From: Aricia agestis
Lineage: Eukaryota; Arthropoda; Insecta; Lepidoptera; Lycaenidae
NCBI RefSeq assembly: GCF_905147365.1
Contig: NC_056409.1
Location: 1,059,001-1,123,000 of the forward strand
Direction: 5' to 3'
Length of the DNA: 64,000 bases
In this document: one piece after another, positions 44,999 through 55,978 of the stretch
How the letters are laid out: each line of letters starts with the position of its first letter
Numbering within the stretch: the stretch's first letter is position 1
Translations under genes and position numbers: made by a program
The notes under the pieces: generated by a model
What the model was told of the DNA's origin: nothing
Database searches by the model: none
Seen by the model: only the letters and a program-made list of their open reading frames with translations

Positions 44999-47144
44999 CT
45001 CATGATCGACGTTATTTATGCTTGTCGTTACAGCTTCGTAATAGAGGCAGTCGTGGTTATCGCTCGTGACCAAACGTAAAGGCCCCTTTGTAAAATAAAA
45101 AAAAGAAAAGGTTTTATTACTATTATCAAAACACTTTAAAATCTTAAGCAGTTTACTTTCGAAACGTTTTACTAAGCAGAAATATAGACGTGTAGAACTT
45201 TATACTATTTAAAACTACCTACACGTTTTATGACAAAACCATTCAATTATCCTTTATAGTATCGAACTACATTGCACGCAGCCAGCACGCTGTTGCCATG
45301 TTCTGTGTGTGATAAAATTTCTATTTTTTGGTTTGTTTCCTCTCTGAGTCACTCGAACAACATGATACACATCACCATACTGTGGGAGCCGGTTTAGTCG
45401 TATTTACATTTACACTCATTATTTTTAAACATCATTTTCAACGTTTAATGTATGTTGAAGATCAAATGTTTATTTTAGGAAAAAGGCTATATGAATTATT
45501 GTTACATAGTTAATCAATTTACTTTATTTTATACATTTACAATTATATTAGTATGTGCTTATATACTTATGCTAAAGGTGTAAGTTTGCTAAATAAGTAT
45601 AAGATTACCTAGAACGAAACAACGTGTTAAAACTTAAATGTTTTGATGCAAGACGTTAATCGACAAACTTATTAAGTTAATAGCAAGATCGCTTTTGATT
45701 ATGTTATAGTTTATAATAATTAAAATTGTAGACTGCAGTTCAACGAATCCATTTTTTGTACTAATGAATGTTGAAATCGAAGGTCAACCTAGAATTTTCT
45801 ATGTAGGTACATTGTACAAGGTTTGCTTACTCCTTTGCTTGATTTTCGAATTTTTCATTGTCTGACTTACATAGTAATTTATGGTCTTTGTTAACTTTTC
45901 GATATTACGTACTAGATGTTTCCAGCAACTTCGTTAATACAGAGATTAGAGTTCGAAAAATTGTACATTTCTGTGGGTTTAAAAGACTATCCTTTAACTT
46001 TTCAGGGACGAAATATCTGTATATTATAGTAGTTGTATATAGAAGACGGTATAGGTAGATGGTTAAAAGTTTCAGTGGCTTAAAATTGATAGGTAAACAG
46101 AAACAGTATTTACACACACTATAATATTAGACATGAATGTAGGTACATACATTATACATTTTAACATAATATTGCACAACGTTTTGGAGAAATACTTCCT
46201 ACACTGCAAGGATATAATCAAGGATGTTTTGAACGGATTCTCCAACAAACAGTAAAATGAGGTTGCGACCTACTCGAGATAGTCGAGATGAAATCCAAAT
46301 GTAAACAATGATTCAGTCGTTGTGAGTTGTGACTAATGTGTGGCACACTAATATACAGTTATGTGTGTCTGTCATGTCCTTACGAGTTACAATATAACTG
46401 TGTCCAAACAACTATTGTTGGAGTTAATGCAAAATCTTTCTATAGTCTATAACTCTATACCATTATTATGAAGAGAAAGTATTGTTTATTTGTGTTCAAT
46501 ATTATTATGTTTTGAAACTGACCGATTTCGGTAAAATTTGGTACGGGAAAGGACATAGGATAGTTTTTATTGCGTAAAATATAATTTCCTGTGAGATACT
46601 CTAACTTGCCGCGGACAAAAGCCATATTATTTTATTAAACAACAATTTATACAACTAGAAGGACTAATCCGGGGAAGATTCAGAAGGAAGGGGAAGTAGA
46701 AGTACAAAAGGAGACTATTTCCGTCTATCCGTTTGGAAATAAATCTCTCTTTCTTAAGTTTTAAGACAGAGATATTTATTTGCACCGAACTCTAGATACT
46801 GATTTTTCTAAAAGCACAAATTCTATACTTAATTAAATAGCCAAGCATTTGAGGATTGTTTTTGCCGCCAATATTCTTTCTGAAAAGTTTATGGCTCATT
46901 AAATTTTTAACGTCAGAATGGTCTTTAAATAATAGAGACATCGAAACCTATATTGTCACCATCATAATTATCACGATGATTATCATGCTACATGGATGTT
47001 CACATTGCATGACCATGAGGCAAACATCAAAATCGGTCTAGTAAAGCCTATTCGAAGTAAATATAACCTTTTATTATAAACGTATAGATGGATATTAATA
47101 GCAAAATAACATAAAAGTTCTAAATTAGAAGGTACCAAACAAGT
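44999..47144. other. Long non-coding stretch
   Basis: No supported gene. A degraded RTE-like piece lies around 46525-46575 (accgatttcggtaaaatttg, then ggacataggatag). The rest is AT-rich. Confidence 0.4.
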
Positions 47145-47200
47145 TCATCATCATCATCATCACATCAGCCTATAGTCGTCCACTGCTGGACATAGGCCTA
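47145..47200 (+). repeat. (CATCAT)n retroelement tail 'ctgctggacataggcct'
   Basis: tcatcatcatcatcacatc, then gtcgtccactgctggacata, then ggcct. This motif is found very widely at lepidopteran retroelement ends. Confidence 0.6.
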
Positions 47201-47230
47201 AACAAGTTATGCATAGCTAATTAAAAATAG

Positions 47231-47492
47231 CACGTTCTCACAGAAAACCGGCGTGAAACAGCGCTTGCGCTGTGTTTCGCCGAGTGAGTGAGTTTACCGG
47301 AGGCCCAATCCCCTACCCTATTCCCTTCCCTTCCCTACCCTCCCCTACTATCCTATTCCCTCTTAAAAGGCCGGCAACGCACAAACGCACATGCAGCTCT
47401 TCTGATGCTGCGAGTGTCCATGGGCGACGGAAGTTGCTTTCCATCAGGTGACCCGTTTGCTCGTTTGCCCTCCTTATTTCATAAAAAAAAAA
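47231..47492 (+). mobile_element. SINE-like element, 5'-truncated
   Basis: Starts at cacgttctcacagaaaacc, so about 55 bp of the head are missing. The middle, polypyrimidine tract, tail and A-run are intact. A small aacgcac duplication occurs in the tail ('gcacaaacgcac'). Confidence 0.78.
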
Positions 47493-47698
47493 CACTTACT
47501 ATATTGTGGAAGTGTGTCGGTTTGGCTGATCGTTAATTGCTTGTTACCTCTTCACCCATTTGGAGTACTCCCGTCTCCCATTCCCAGGAATGGGAGTAGT
47601 GAGTACTCTCCCGGGGGAGGACATAGAATACCTTTTCACAAAAAGACTGTTCCAGAACTGTCAGTGCGAGTTCCTTGTGATTGGCAACATTTAATAAC

Positions 47699-47842
47699 TT
47701 AAGATACAGTTAGACATGCTCAAAACTACATGCTTAAAACAAGCATGCTGGTTGAACTCGATACATGCAATGCTCGTAATCAGCATTTGCTCGGTTTAAG
47801 CATGCTGCCTGCTTGAAATAAGCATGTGTAACTGTGCCTTAA
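47699..47842. mobile_element. 144-bp TTAA-flanked MITE
   Basis: TTAA at 47699-47702 and 47839-47842. The ends are agatacagttagacatgc and an inverse with few mismatches (gcatgtgtaactgtgcc). The interior has several aagcatgct repeats. The size and TTAA target suggest mobilisation by a piggyBac-type enzyme, as a family distinct from 34424. Confidence 0.72.
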
Positions 47843-47948
47843 ATATGTACCTGGCATTGCTGTTTGACAATCCCGCATAAGCTGAATAGCCTGAGCGTTA
47901 CCGATTTCGGTTATTCGGTCGGAGTTACTAGACTCTGGCCTTGTACCA

Positions 47949-48074
47949 TGAAACTGTTTAGGGATTCCAACAATCGGACGAGAATGCCGCGTCCTATTCT
48001 AACAAACGTGAAATGACGTTGTTAGAGCAGGACGCAGCAGTCTCGTCCGATTGTTTGAGTCTCAAAACAGTTTC
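47949..48074. mobile_element. 126-bp fully palindromic MITE
   Basis: gaaactgttt and caacaatcggacgaga at the left are mirrored by tctcgtccgattgttt and aaacagtttc at the right. The arms also share cgcgtcct/aggacgc and ctaacaa/ttgttag. Essentially the whole element folds on itself. Confidence 0.72.
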
Positions 48075-48167
48075 GTAGTAGGTCTACAGGCACCAAACCG
48101 TAATTTACAGCGTGACCACATAATAATAATGCAATTCCTGCTGCAGAGCGCACATCCTCATGCTACA

Positions 48168-48660
48168 CGTCAACAGACAGACAGACAAACAGACATAATG
48201 CGAAAGCGTGTCTGTTTTTGTGTCTGTCTGTCTGTTACTTTTTACTCCCAAACCGCTGAACCGATTTTGCTGGGTATCGAGATACTTTGAGTCCCGGGAA
48301 AGGATATAGTTTCACAAGGTGTAACAAAACTTAGTGATAATACTTAAGGATGTGTACGTGTACTGTAGTGTTATTAGTAGTGAGTTCACTGTAAAAGTAG
48401 CAGCGCTGAAAGACAAATTTTTTCACTTTTGTATGGGCAAGCACCACAGCGTAACGAGTTTCTCCATACAAAAGTGAAAAAAAAATGGTCTGTCGGCGCC
48501 GCTACTATGACAGTGAACTCTATAGAAGGAACACTTACACACCCTAAAGTATTATCACTTAGTTTTGTTATACTTTTTATCCCGGAAAACGCACGGTTTT
48601 CGTGCGATAAACGAATTTTGGCGCAGCGGAATTGCGAGGGCGTCTTCTGGTACAAAATAA
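48168..48660 (+). repeat. RTE-like tail split by a MITE
   Basis: The left part (gtctgtctgtctgttac, cccaaaccgctgaaccgat, actttgagtcccgggaaag) stops at 'gatatagttt'. The right part resumes at 'tttttatcccggaaa' and ends gcgagggcgtcttctgg. The 260-bp MITE lies between. The intact order is visible at 41760 and 53846. Confidence 0.7.
48315..48575. mobile_element. TA-type long-TIR MITE inserted in the RTE-like tail
   Basis: Starts caaggtgtaacaaaactta and ends near tagttttgttata, with gtagcagcgctgaaag and acacaccctaaagtatt landmarks of the 11358 family. It interrupts the host repeat at a T-rich site. Confidence 0.75.
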
Positions 48661-48680
48661 ATAATAATATGTCCACATAT

Positions 48681-48885
48681 GCGGGGCTAAAATGGTCGCT
48701 TTGGAGAATCATGACATGAATCATAATATGATTCATATTTTTTAATCGCAAAATGCAACTCTGCTTGCAATTCATATCTAGTAATTCGTACTGATTTGAC
48801 ATTTGTCAGTTGACAGTTTTGACAATTCATTTGCTGAATTGATTGAGAGGATTTGCTAATTATATTGTGACCATTTTAGCCCCGC
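48681..48885. mobile_element. 205-bp MITE with 'gcggggctaaaatggtcgc' ends
   Basis: gcggggctaaaatggtcgc at the left and gtgaccattttagccccgc at the right. The interior is AT-rich, with a small palindrome (atgaatcat-aat-atgattcat). These ends belong to an abundant lepidopteran MITE, from memory. Confidence 0.75.
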
Positions 48886-49395
48886 TGATCTGTCTGTTGT
48901 TTTTGATCACTCTTTATTTCTGCAGGACGTAGGTGTCGGTGCTCCGAAACCTGTTCTAGCGAGGTTTCGCAACACCGCACAATGCTCACTGACTCACGAG
49001 TCACGAGTCACGACTTATGTCACTATCGCTTGTAATATGATCGATGTTATCGTAACATATCATGTCATTGCACAGTTACAGGGGTTAGAAAATTACCGTG
49101 TATATCTACCAGAACACAAGAAATGTGTTATAATAGTACAGTCGAGTGTTTTATGTCATGTAGTAGCCTTTTACCGCAGCTGCGCCCGGGCAAATACAAA
49201 CTCACACGAGTTTTTTTTTCAGGATTAAGGGTTGATCGACTACACGTACCACAACCACACCACACCGTCGCGACAAAATATGGTCATAATATCTGTATCA
49301 CACACGCGATTGATAACGACTGCAAAATGTGGTGCGTGTGAATAGTCCTATAAAACTTCAATACAAAGTATAAATATGATAATATATTACCTTTT

Positions 49396-49700
49396 TTTTA
49401 CATGGGAAATGCTTTGCGCATCCCCGGCGGTTGGGGACATCGGCCGGGGTATGTGGGACTCTCCGAAGAACTGCTCACTAAAACCCCATGGTTTTAGTGA
49501 GTAGTTCTCCCAAAACCCCCAAAACTCCCCTAGGCACAGTCACGGGCACGATTAACCCTCCGCAACTGTACCAGCGGTTGTCCGCGTCCGCAGACTCATC
49601 AAAGCATGTAGCCTTATCTAGGTCGTCCTGCGGGGTGGCCTAGAAAAGCGCCCGACCACGTGGTGTGGTTGTGGTCGTGGTGTTGTTGTTGGAACAGCCC
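49396..49700 (+). repeat. GC-richer dispersed repeat with a short palindrome
   Basis: catgggaaatgctttgcgc and ccccggcggttgggg open the segment. tcactaaaacc and ggttttagtga form a palindrome at 49467-49503. It ends with gtggtgtggttgtggtcgtgg. A decayed relative is at 24456. No ORF of note. Confidence 0.5.
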
Positions 49701-49719
49701 TTATTATAGCCCTTATTAT

Positions 49720-50045
49720 AGACTTATTATAGTTATATAATATATATAATGCAAACCTTAAACTTCTACCATTCCAAATTTCGTCAAAATCAGTTCAGTT
49801 TGCGCGTAAAGAAGTAATAAACATACTTCAAACTTTCGCTTTCACAGTATGACTAGCTGACCCGGCAAATGTTGTTTTGCCATGTACCTAAATTATTTCT
49901 AGTATCAATCTCATCAATATAAAATGTAGATAAAAACCTATTCTCAGGCCTAATGTACATACAAAATTTCATTAAAATCGGTTGAGCCGTTTTGGGGGAG
50001 TTCGCGCACAAACACTGTGACACGAGAATTTTATATGTAAACTGT
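49720..50045 (+). repeat. Two joined retroelement tails
   Basis: The first part ends ttcaaactttcgctttcac. The second begins agctgacccggcaaatgttg and contains aaaatcggttgagccgtttt and gggggagttcgcgcacaaac. Both are common RTE-like or CR1-like ends. Non-coding. Confidence 0.55.
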
Positions 50046-50351
50046 ATATTAGTTATGTGTGAAGTGTCTTGTATCATGTATGGAGTAAAAAATTGAAGTA
50101 TTTTTTGTAATATTTTGAGGGGTTTTTAAATAGTTACCTATCTCAAAATGGTTTATCGGCTACAGATTGGTAAAAAAATGCACACCTTTCCTGCAGATTT
50201 GCATGTCAAATCTTTGTGTTCTCGAAAGTTCCCCTCTACTTGACATGCACAATTTAGTATTCTCGAAAAAAATGTGACGAATCAACAAAGGACGACCTTA
50301 TCGTCCGTTTCGTGCAAATATCATGTAATTTGCATTACATGTACCCGATAT

Positions 50352-50509
50352 GTACACCCGAGGAAATTGATTCCTAGGCAGTTGACAGATCTACTTCGTT
50401 TGGTAAGCTTGTGTCAATGTTAGCTGTGATCGGTCGGATGGGTTTGACTTAACGCGACCAAATTACTCAGGTCCGTCATCTGCCTAGGAATCGACTTCTC
50501 TGATAGTAC
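50352..50509 (+). mobile_element. GTAC-ended MITE, copy 1
   Basis: 158 bp. The left terminus is gtacacccgaggaaattgat, and the right is cgacttctctgatagtac. ttcctaggcag near the left and ctgcctaggaa near the right give about 30-bp inverted ends. The central ggtttgacttaacgcgacc is shared with the other copies. Non-coding. Confidence 0.8.
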
Positions 50510-50544
50510 TAAAGAAATAACAGTTGCGTGATGCGTCACCACAG

Positions 50545-51012
50545 ACATAGATCAAGATAGATACCGCATGTCCCTCCATTTGTATGAAAACGAGCGTGCC
50601 ACTTTTTTCTTACTTACTGTGACGTACCTACCGATGATAAGAAACGTGTCCATTATCTAGGCCAACGTTTCTATTCGAATTTCTACAGCTCAATACGGCA
50701 CAATTAGGCATTTAGACATTTTTAAAATTCCGATTGACGTCCGATTCCGATAGCAGACTAAAGAACAGACTTTCGAAATACGAGCATTGCTCGTCGTTTG
50801 GGAACGCGATATGGCACGCGAAGTACCATCGAGGAAATTGATTCCTAGGCAGTTGACAGACCAACGTCATTTGGTCGGATCATGTCAATTCAGTGTTAAT
50901 TGTGAGTGGCTAGGTTTGACGTAATGCGACCAAACTAAGTATGTCCCCCATCTGCCTAGAAATCAACTTCTCTGATAGTACATACACATGCGGTATCTAT
51001 CTTGATCTATGT
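50545..51012. repeat. 27-bp perfect inverted repeat enclosing 414 bp
   Basis: acatagatcaagatagatac and the following 7 bases (50545-50571) are exactly mirrored at 50986-51012, with weaker similarity outward (gcgtcac on each side). It could be the ends of a ~490-bp MITE that later received GTAC-MITE copy 2. Confidence 0.6.
50823..50981 (+). mobile_element. GTAC-ended MITE, copy 2
   Basis: 159 bp, same orientation as copy 1: gtaccatcgaggaaattg to aacttctctgatagtac, with ggtttgacgtaatgcgacc in the centre. It lies just inside the right arm of a larger inverted repeat (50545-51012). Confidence 0.8.
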
Positions 51013-51026
51013 CCATGTGCGTCACA

Positions 51027-51861
51027 TATGGCGGACCTAACGTTAGGGGTCACCGTATAATATATTGAATTTGTTGTGTCTGACTTGATATTAATATCAT
51101 TTCGAATTCTGGACGTAAACAAGCTTACGACACCCTTGAATATCAAAAAAATATTCTGGAATGTTTTTGAATTAAGTTGAACTGTTGTAAGAAGAATTAT
51201 ATCGTTTATCGAATAAACGGAAAAACAGGATATGCAATACATATACATTATACAGTCCTTCATTATCAATTTGTTTTTCAACCTCTGAAATAAAGGGTCT
51301 TATATGTTCGACACGTCAACATTAGAGTTAAACAGTAAAGTACAATTCTGATACATGGACTTTCATAGGTTAGGACAACATTATTATTATTTTTATGAAT
51401 AACACTAGTCACTACGTTACTTATTAAGTAGCACATAGTTTGCGCGGTTATTTAGCTTTGATGAATATGATACAAGACTACTTAAGGCGAGGCCAGTTCG
51501 CAGATTCTGGGAAAAGACTGATTTTTAAGATTCCAGACTGAAGAAATTATGTGGAATTCTCTTACACCAAAATTGATGTAGACTCAAAAAGGAACAAAGT
51601 AATAAAATAACCGAGCAAAATATTGAAAAATGGCATGGTAATTCTGTCAAAACATCTTGAATATCACCATAAAAATACACTTCAAATTCGAATATCTCGT
51701 AATTTTCAATGACAATGATATGATTTAAAAAAAAAAGGATACCTAGCTTTTTTATAGTTCTAACAAAGTTATCGACTAGTTTTTTAATAAATGATTCGGT
51801 CATTAATAAAAAATAAAATATAAAATGTATAATTTTCTCCTATTTCGCCCTACCACGTTAT
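51027..51861. other. Non-coding stretch, nothing recognised
   Basis: AT-rich; no supported gene. Confidence 0.4.
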
Positions 51862-52262
51862 ACGTGGGAGAGCCATGCTTCGGCACGAATGGGCCGGCTC
51901 GACCGGAGAAATACCACGTTCTCACAGAAAACCGGCGTGAAACAGCGCTTGCGCTGTGTTTCGCCGAGTGAGTGAGTTTACCGGAGGCCCAATCCCCTAC
52001 CCTATTCCCTTCCCTACCCTCCCCTATTCCCTTCCCTTCCCATCTCTACCCTCCCCTATTACCCTATTCCCTCTTTTTTTTTTTTTTTTTTAAATACTTT
52101 ATTCACTTTATTACAATTGTTTTACAGTATACATTAATACGCCAAACTGAACAAGCAGTTTGTAGGCGTTCCGCTCAAACACAAAAAATTACATGCAATT
52201 GTAATACAATAATTACACAAAATATAATACTAACAAGTAACATAATTATGAACTAACTAAAA

Positions 52263-52360
52263 AGTGTGTGTTTGTGTGTGTGTGTTTGTGCGTGTGTGTG
52301 CGTGTGTCTGTGTGTGTGTGTGTGTGATTGCGTGTGTGTGTCGGTATTTGTGTGTGAGAA
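52263..52360. repeat. (TG)n microsatellite in the LINE 3' UTR
   Basis: About 100 bp of gtgtgtgtttgtgtgtgtg with occasional c and a substitutions. It lies between the LINE stop codon and its A-tail. Confidence 0.85.
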
Positions 52361-52379
52361 TGAGACTACATTTTTTTTA

Positions 52380-53406
52380 TTACATTTTCTTAGTATATCC
52401 AAGCATTTCTTTGAGTTTTTGTTTTAATTTCTTTTTACACTTTATTTTCTTTTCCTCTCTTAATAACTTAAACTTATTACATAACTTAGGCACTATATAC
52501 TTCCTAGTTCTTTCCCCATAATAATTATTTACTTTTATTTGCTCTAATTTTCCTTTTTTCGACTCTCTAACACTATATTTATGCTTTATCTTTATTTTAA
52601 ATTTATCACTATAATATGTTTCTATCGCAATTAAATATTTCACTTTTTCACTTACTGGTATAATTTCACATTCCTGGAATAGCTTACAATAGTCGTCTTT
52701 GTATTTATTTTTTGTTCTTTTATCTACCATTATTTTTAAAAACCTTATTTGTATATTTTTAATTTGCTCTATATACGTTTTAAACGTTAACCCATAGCAA
52801 TTTAATCCATAATTAATGACAGACTCCACCAGAGCATAGTAAACCATAAGCAGAGTACGTTTATCTAATATTCTTTTTAAAAGATAAAATTTACTGAGTA
52901 CTGATCTCAATCTGTTACATACTAATTCAATATGCGGCTTCCAAGTAAAGTTTTTATCTATAATCAGACCCAAATATTTTATATTATTTACCACTTCCAA
53001 TTCGTTACAATGACAGTTATTTTTTTGATGTAAACAGTTATATATGTGTCCCACTATGCGTACATTTGCTCCTGCTGATCGATTGTAGGGTGAGCATATA
53101 TGCATAACTTTAGTTTTACTGGTGTTAAGTATTATCCCATTGTCGTGGGCCCATTTTGTTATTTTATCAAAATCACTTTGCAATTGACTTTCCATCAGTT
53201 GCAAGTTTTTACCTACTACTACCAAGCATGTATCATCAGCATACATGTATAACCTACTATATTCTACTACATTAGGCATGCTATTTACATGCATTGTATA
53301 CCCAGAAGGACCATATACAGAACCAGTTGGCACCCCCAACGTTATGTCCGCATCTGCGCCCGTTGTATCATCGACAACGGTGCAGAGCGTCCTGTTCTTC
53401 AAGTAG
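52380..53406 (-). pseudogene. LINE reverse transcriptase, C-terminal ~340 residues
   Basis: The open frame includes the RT palm (GVPTGSVYGP, then YADDT), the thumb and a lysine-rich C-terminus (KKLKQKLKEML). No frameshift or internal stop is visible, so the insertion is young. It lacks the endonuclease and the N-terminal RT part and cannot move by itself. The frame runs on through 53537 into antisense SINE-like tail, creating a spurious 385-codon ORF whose first ~45 residues are not LINE protein. The clade (CR1/Rex/Daphne-like) is uncertain. Confidence 0.82.
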
Positions 53407-53534
53407 CTCTTAAAAGGCTGGCAACGCACCTGCAGCTCTTCTGATGCTGCGAGTGTCCATGGGCCACGGAAGTTGCTTTCCATCAGGTGACCCGTTTGCT
53501 CGTTTGCCCCCTTATTACATTTAAAAAAAAAAAT

Positions 53535-53845
53535 CACTTTACGCGGCGAGCGTCGTAACCGCCACTGTACAAGGCGCGCTGATATGAATGTTATTTTAAT
53601 GTCCTTTACGTCGATATTCGTAGACAGACATCGACCTGCTTATTTTAGGGACTACCTGGCCTTAAAAGAATAATGATGCGCAAAAACCGTCACGCATTAC
53701 TAGACAAAACGCTTCCGGTATCTGAGGACTGAATGTCGTAACTCGTAACTGTGCCGTAATATTATAACAGGCAAAATACAACAACACTCGCGTCACTTCC
53801 TACCGTGATCACGACTTAAACATTCGAAAAGAAATAAAATCCATA
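53535..53845. other. Non-coding stretch, nothing recognised
   Basis: No supported gene. Confidence 0.4.
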
Positions 53846-54050
53846 CCAACATTGTAAACGCGAAAGTGCGTCTGTCTGTAACATCTTCATGCCCAAACCG
53901 CTGAATCGAATTTAATTTTTTTATAAAATTGAGTATGGAGATACTTTGAGTCCCGGAAAATATATAGGTTATTTTTATCCCGGAAAAATGTACGGTTCCC
54001 GCGCGATAAACGATTTTTGGCGCAACGGAGTTGCTTGCGTCATCAAGTAT
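53846..54050 (+). repeat. RTE-like retroelement 3' tail
   Basis: cgtctgtctgtaacatcttc, ccaaaccgctgaatcg, actttgagtcccggaaaat, cgcgcgataaacgat and gcaacggagttgc in the usual order. Confidence 0.65.
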
Positions 54051-54324
54051 TAAAGAACGCAGTTGACGCAATTATATATTATAATTGTACAAGTGTGATG
54101 GAAAATTTAAGTGTACTTAAGTACTAAGTCTGTAATGAAAAAATTGGTATATCGTCGGGCCAGAAACACTACTCTTGTTATTGCTAAAGGTGTAAAAAAG
54201 TTATTGCTAACACTGTAATGGCGCAATTTTACTGGTCGATAAGGTCCGCATGCGGGGTGCGGGAGATTTCTGAACCGCATTCGGGAACCGATTCGGTCGG
54301 CTAACCTAACCTAACCCCCCCCGT

Positions 54325-54452
54325 ACGTCATTTGGATTTGGTAGATCATCAGTATTAGTTGTGACTTGTGAGCCATCGGCTGGGTTTGACGTAACGCGAA
54401 AAAGGAACGTAGGTCCGTCAACCGCCTATGACTCAACTTCCCTGATACTGCT
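54325..54452 (+). mobile_element. Partial GTAC-MITE at the left edge of the tandem array
   Basis: Plus-orientation MITE sequence (cgtcatttgg, ccatcggctgggtttgacg, then actcaacttccctgata) lacking its left end. It meets the array head-to-head at 'gatactgctatcag', so array units point the opposite way. Confidence 0.7.
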
Positions 54453-55665
54453 ATCAGAGAAGTTGATTGCTGACCTAGGTAATTTGGCATCCAACCGATC
54501 ACAGCTATTAAAAGATTGAATTGACATAAACTGACCAAATAACGTAGGTCTGTCAACCGCCTCTGACTCAACTTCCCTGATACTGCTATCAGAGAAGTTG
54601 ATTGCTGACCTAAGTAATTTGGCATCCAACCGATCACAGCTATTAAAAGATTAAATTGACATAAGCTGACCAAATAACGTAGGTCTGTCTACCGCCTATG
54701 ACTCAACTTCCCTGATACTGCTATCAGAGAAGTTGATTGCTGACCTAAGTAATTTGGCATCCAACCGATCACAGCTATTAAAAGATTGAATTGACATAAG
54801 CTGACCAAATAACGTAGGTCTGTCTACCGCCTATGACTCAACTTCCCTGATACTGCTATCAGAGAAGTTGATTGCTGACCTAAGTAATTTGGCATCCAAC
54901 CGATCACAGCTATTAAAAGATTGAATTGACATAAGCTGACCAAATAACGTAGGTCTGTCAACCGCCTCTGACTCAACTTCCCTGATACTGCTATCAGAGA
55001 AGTTGATTGCTGACCTAAGTAATTTGGCATCCAACCGATCACAGCTATTAAAAGATTGAATTGACATAAGCTGACCAAATAACGTAGGTCTGTCTACCGC
55101 CTATGACTCAACTTCCCTGATACTGCTATCAGAGAAGTTGATTGCTGACCTAAGTAATTTGGCATCCAACCGATCACAGCTATTAAAAGATTGAATTGAC
55201 ATAAGCTGACCAAATAACGTAGGTCTGTCTACCGCCTATGACTCAACTTCCCTGATACTGCTATCAGAGAAGTTGATTGCTGACCTAAGTAATTTGGCAT
55301 CCAACCGATCACAGCTATTAAAATATTGAATTGACATAAGCTGACCAAATAACGTAGGTCTGTCTACCGCCTATGACTCAACTTCCCTGATACTGCTATC
55401 AGAGAAGTTGATTGCTGACCTAAGTAATTTGGCATCCAACCGATCACAGCTATTAAAAGATTGAATTGACATAAGCTGACCAAATAACGTAGGTCTGTCT
55501 ACCGCCTATGACTCAACTTCCCTGATACTGCTATCAGAGAAGTTGATTGCTGACCTAAGTAATTTGGCATCCAACCGATCACAGCTATTAAAAGATTGAA
55601 TTGACATAAGCTGACCAAATAACGTAGGTCTGTCAACCGCCTATGACTCAACTTCCCTGATAGCT
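54431..55665 (-). repeat. 135-bp satellite-like array, nine periods, derived from the GTAC-MITE
   Basis: The marker actcaacttccctgatactg recurs at 54431, 54566, 54701, 54836, 54971, 55106, 55241, 55376 and 55511, and its start again at 55646: nine exact 135-bp steps. Units differ by only a few substitutions. Each unit matches the minus strand of the neighbouring MITE (tatcagagaagttgatt ... gaattgacat ... ccaaat-acgt-ggtct ... actcaacttc) with internal deletions. MITE ends meet at 'cctgata-ctg-ctatcag'. All open frames across it simply repeat every 135 bp (135 is a multiple of 3) and are not genes. Confidence 0.9.
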
Positions 55666-55670
55666 AGTAA

Positions 55671-55846
55671 GTACTATCAGATTAAGTTGATTCCTAGGCA
55701 GATGGGGGACCTACGTAGTTTGGTCGCATTTCGTCAAACCTAGCCGACCACTCACAATTAACACTGAATTGACATGATCCGACCAAATGATGTTGGTCTG
55801 TCAAGTGTCAACTGCCTATAATAGGAATCAATTTCCTCGATGGTAC
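55671..55846 (-). mobile_element. GTAC-ended MITE, copy 3
   Basis: Begins gtactatcagattaagttga and ends aatttcctcgatggtac: a near-full-length minus copy directly at the right edge of the array. Confidence 0.8.
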
Positions 55847-55978
55847 ATTGTACTGTCTGGATCTTTTTCTTGGTAAATCTGTTTACATCAATTTTTTTGA
55901 GGAAAATACAAGTTTCTCTTATCCCGGGCTTTACCAAAAATGTGACAAATTGACATTTGCCGAGAGATATTGTATGTT

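Larger units (their letters stand above)
52076..53406 (-). mobile_element. 5'-truncated LINE inserted into the SINE-like element
   Basis: Minus orientation: the poly(A) tail appears as the T-run at 52076-52092, the 3' UTR includes a TG/CA microsatellite, and the RT ORF follows. The 5' end is truncated within the RT domain at the CTCTT target duplication. It belongs to a different clade from the LINE at 1817, as judged by protein sequence. Confidence 0.88.
51862..53534 (+). mobile_element. SINE-like element split by a LINE insertion
   Basis: The left half (head to 'attccctctt', 51862-52075) and right half (cttaaaaggctggc... to A-run, 53407-53534) join perfectly into a normal copy once the inserted 1.33 kb and a CTCTT duplication are removed. 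CTCTT at 52071-52075 and 53407-53411 is the target duplication. Confidence 0.88.

Noticed and set aside
54302..54318. CTAACCTAACC run resembling the insect telomere repeat (TTAGG)n
   Set aside because: Only two to three irregular units, so chance or a repeat fragment is more likely than an interstitial telomere.
54311..55078. Repetitive open frames of 60-120 codons on the minus strand
   Set aside because: They exist because the unit length is divisible by three. They repeat the MITE-derived sequence and have no start or regulatory support.
54431..55665. CRISPR-like array
   Set aside because: Units are contiguous 135-bp tandem copies with no unique spacers, and the sequence is eukaryotic.
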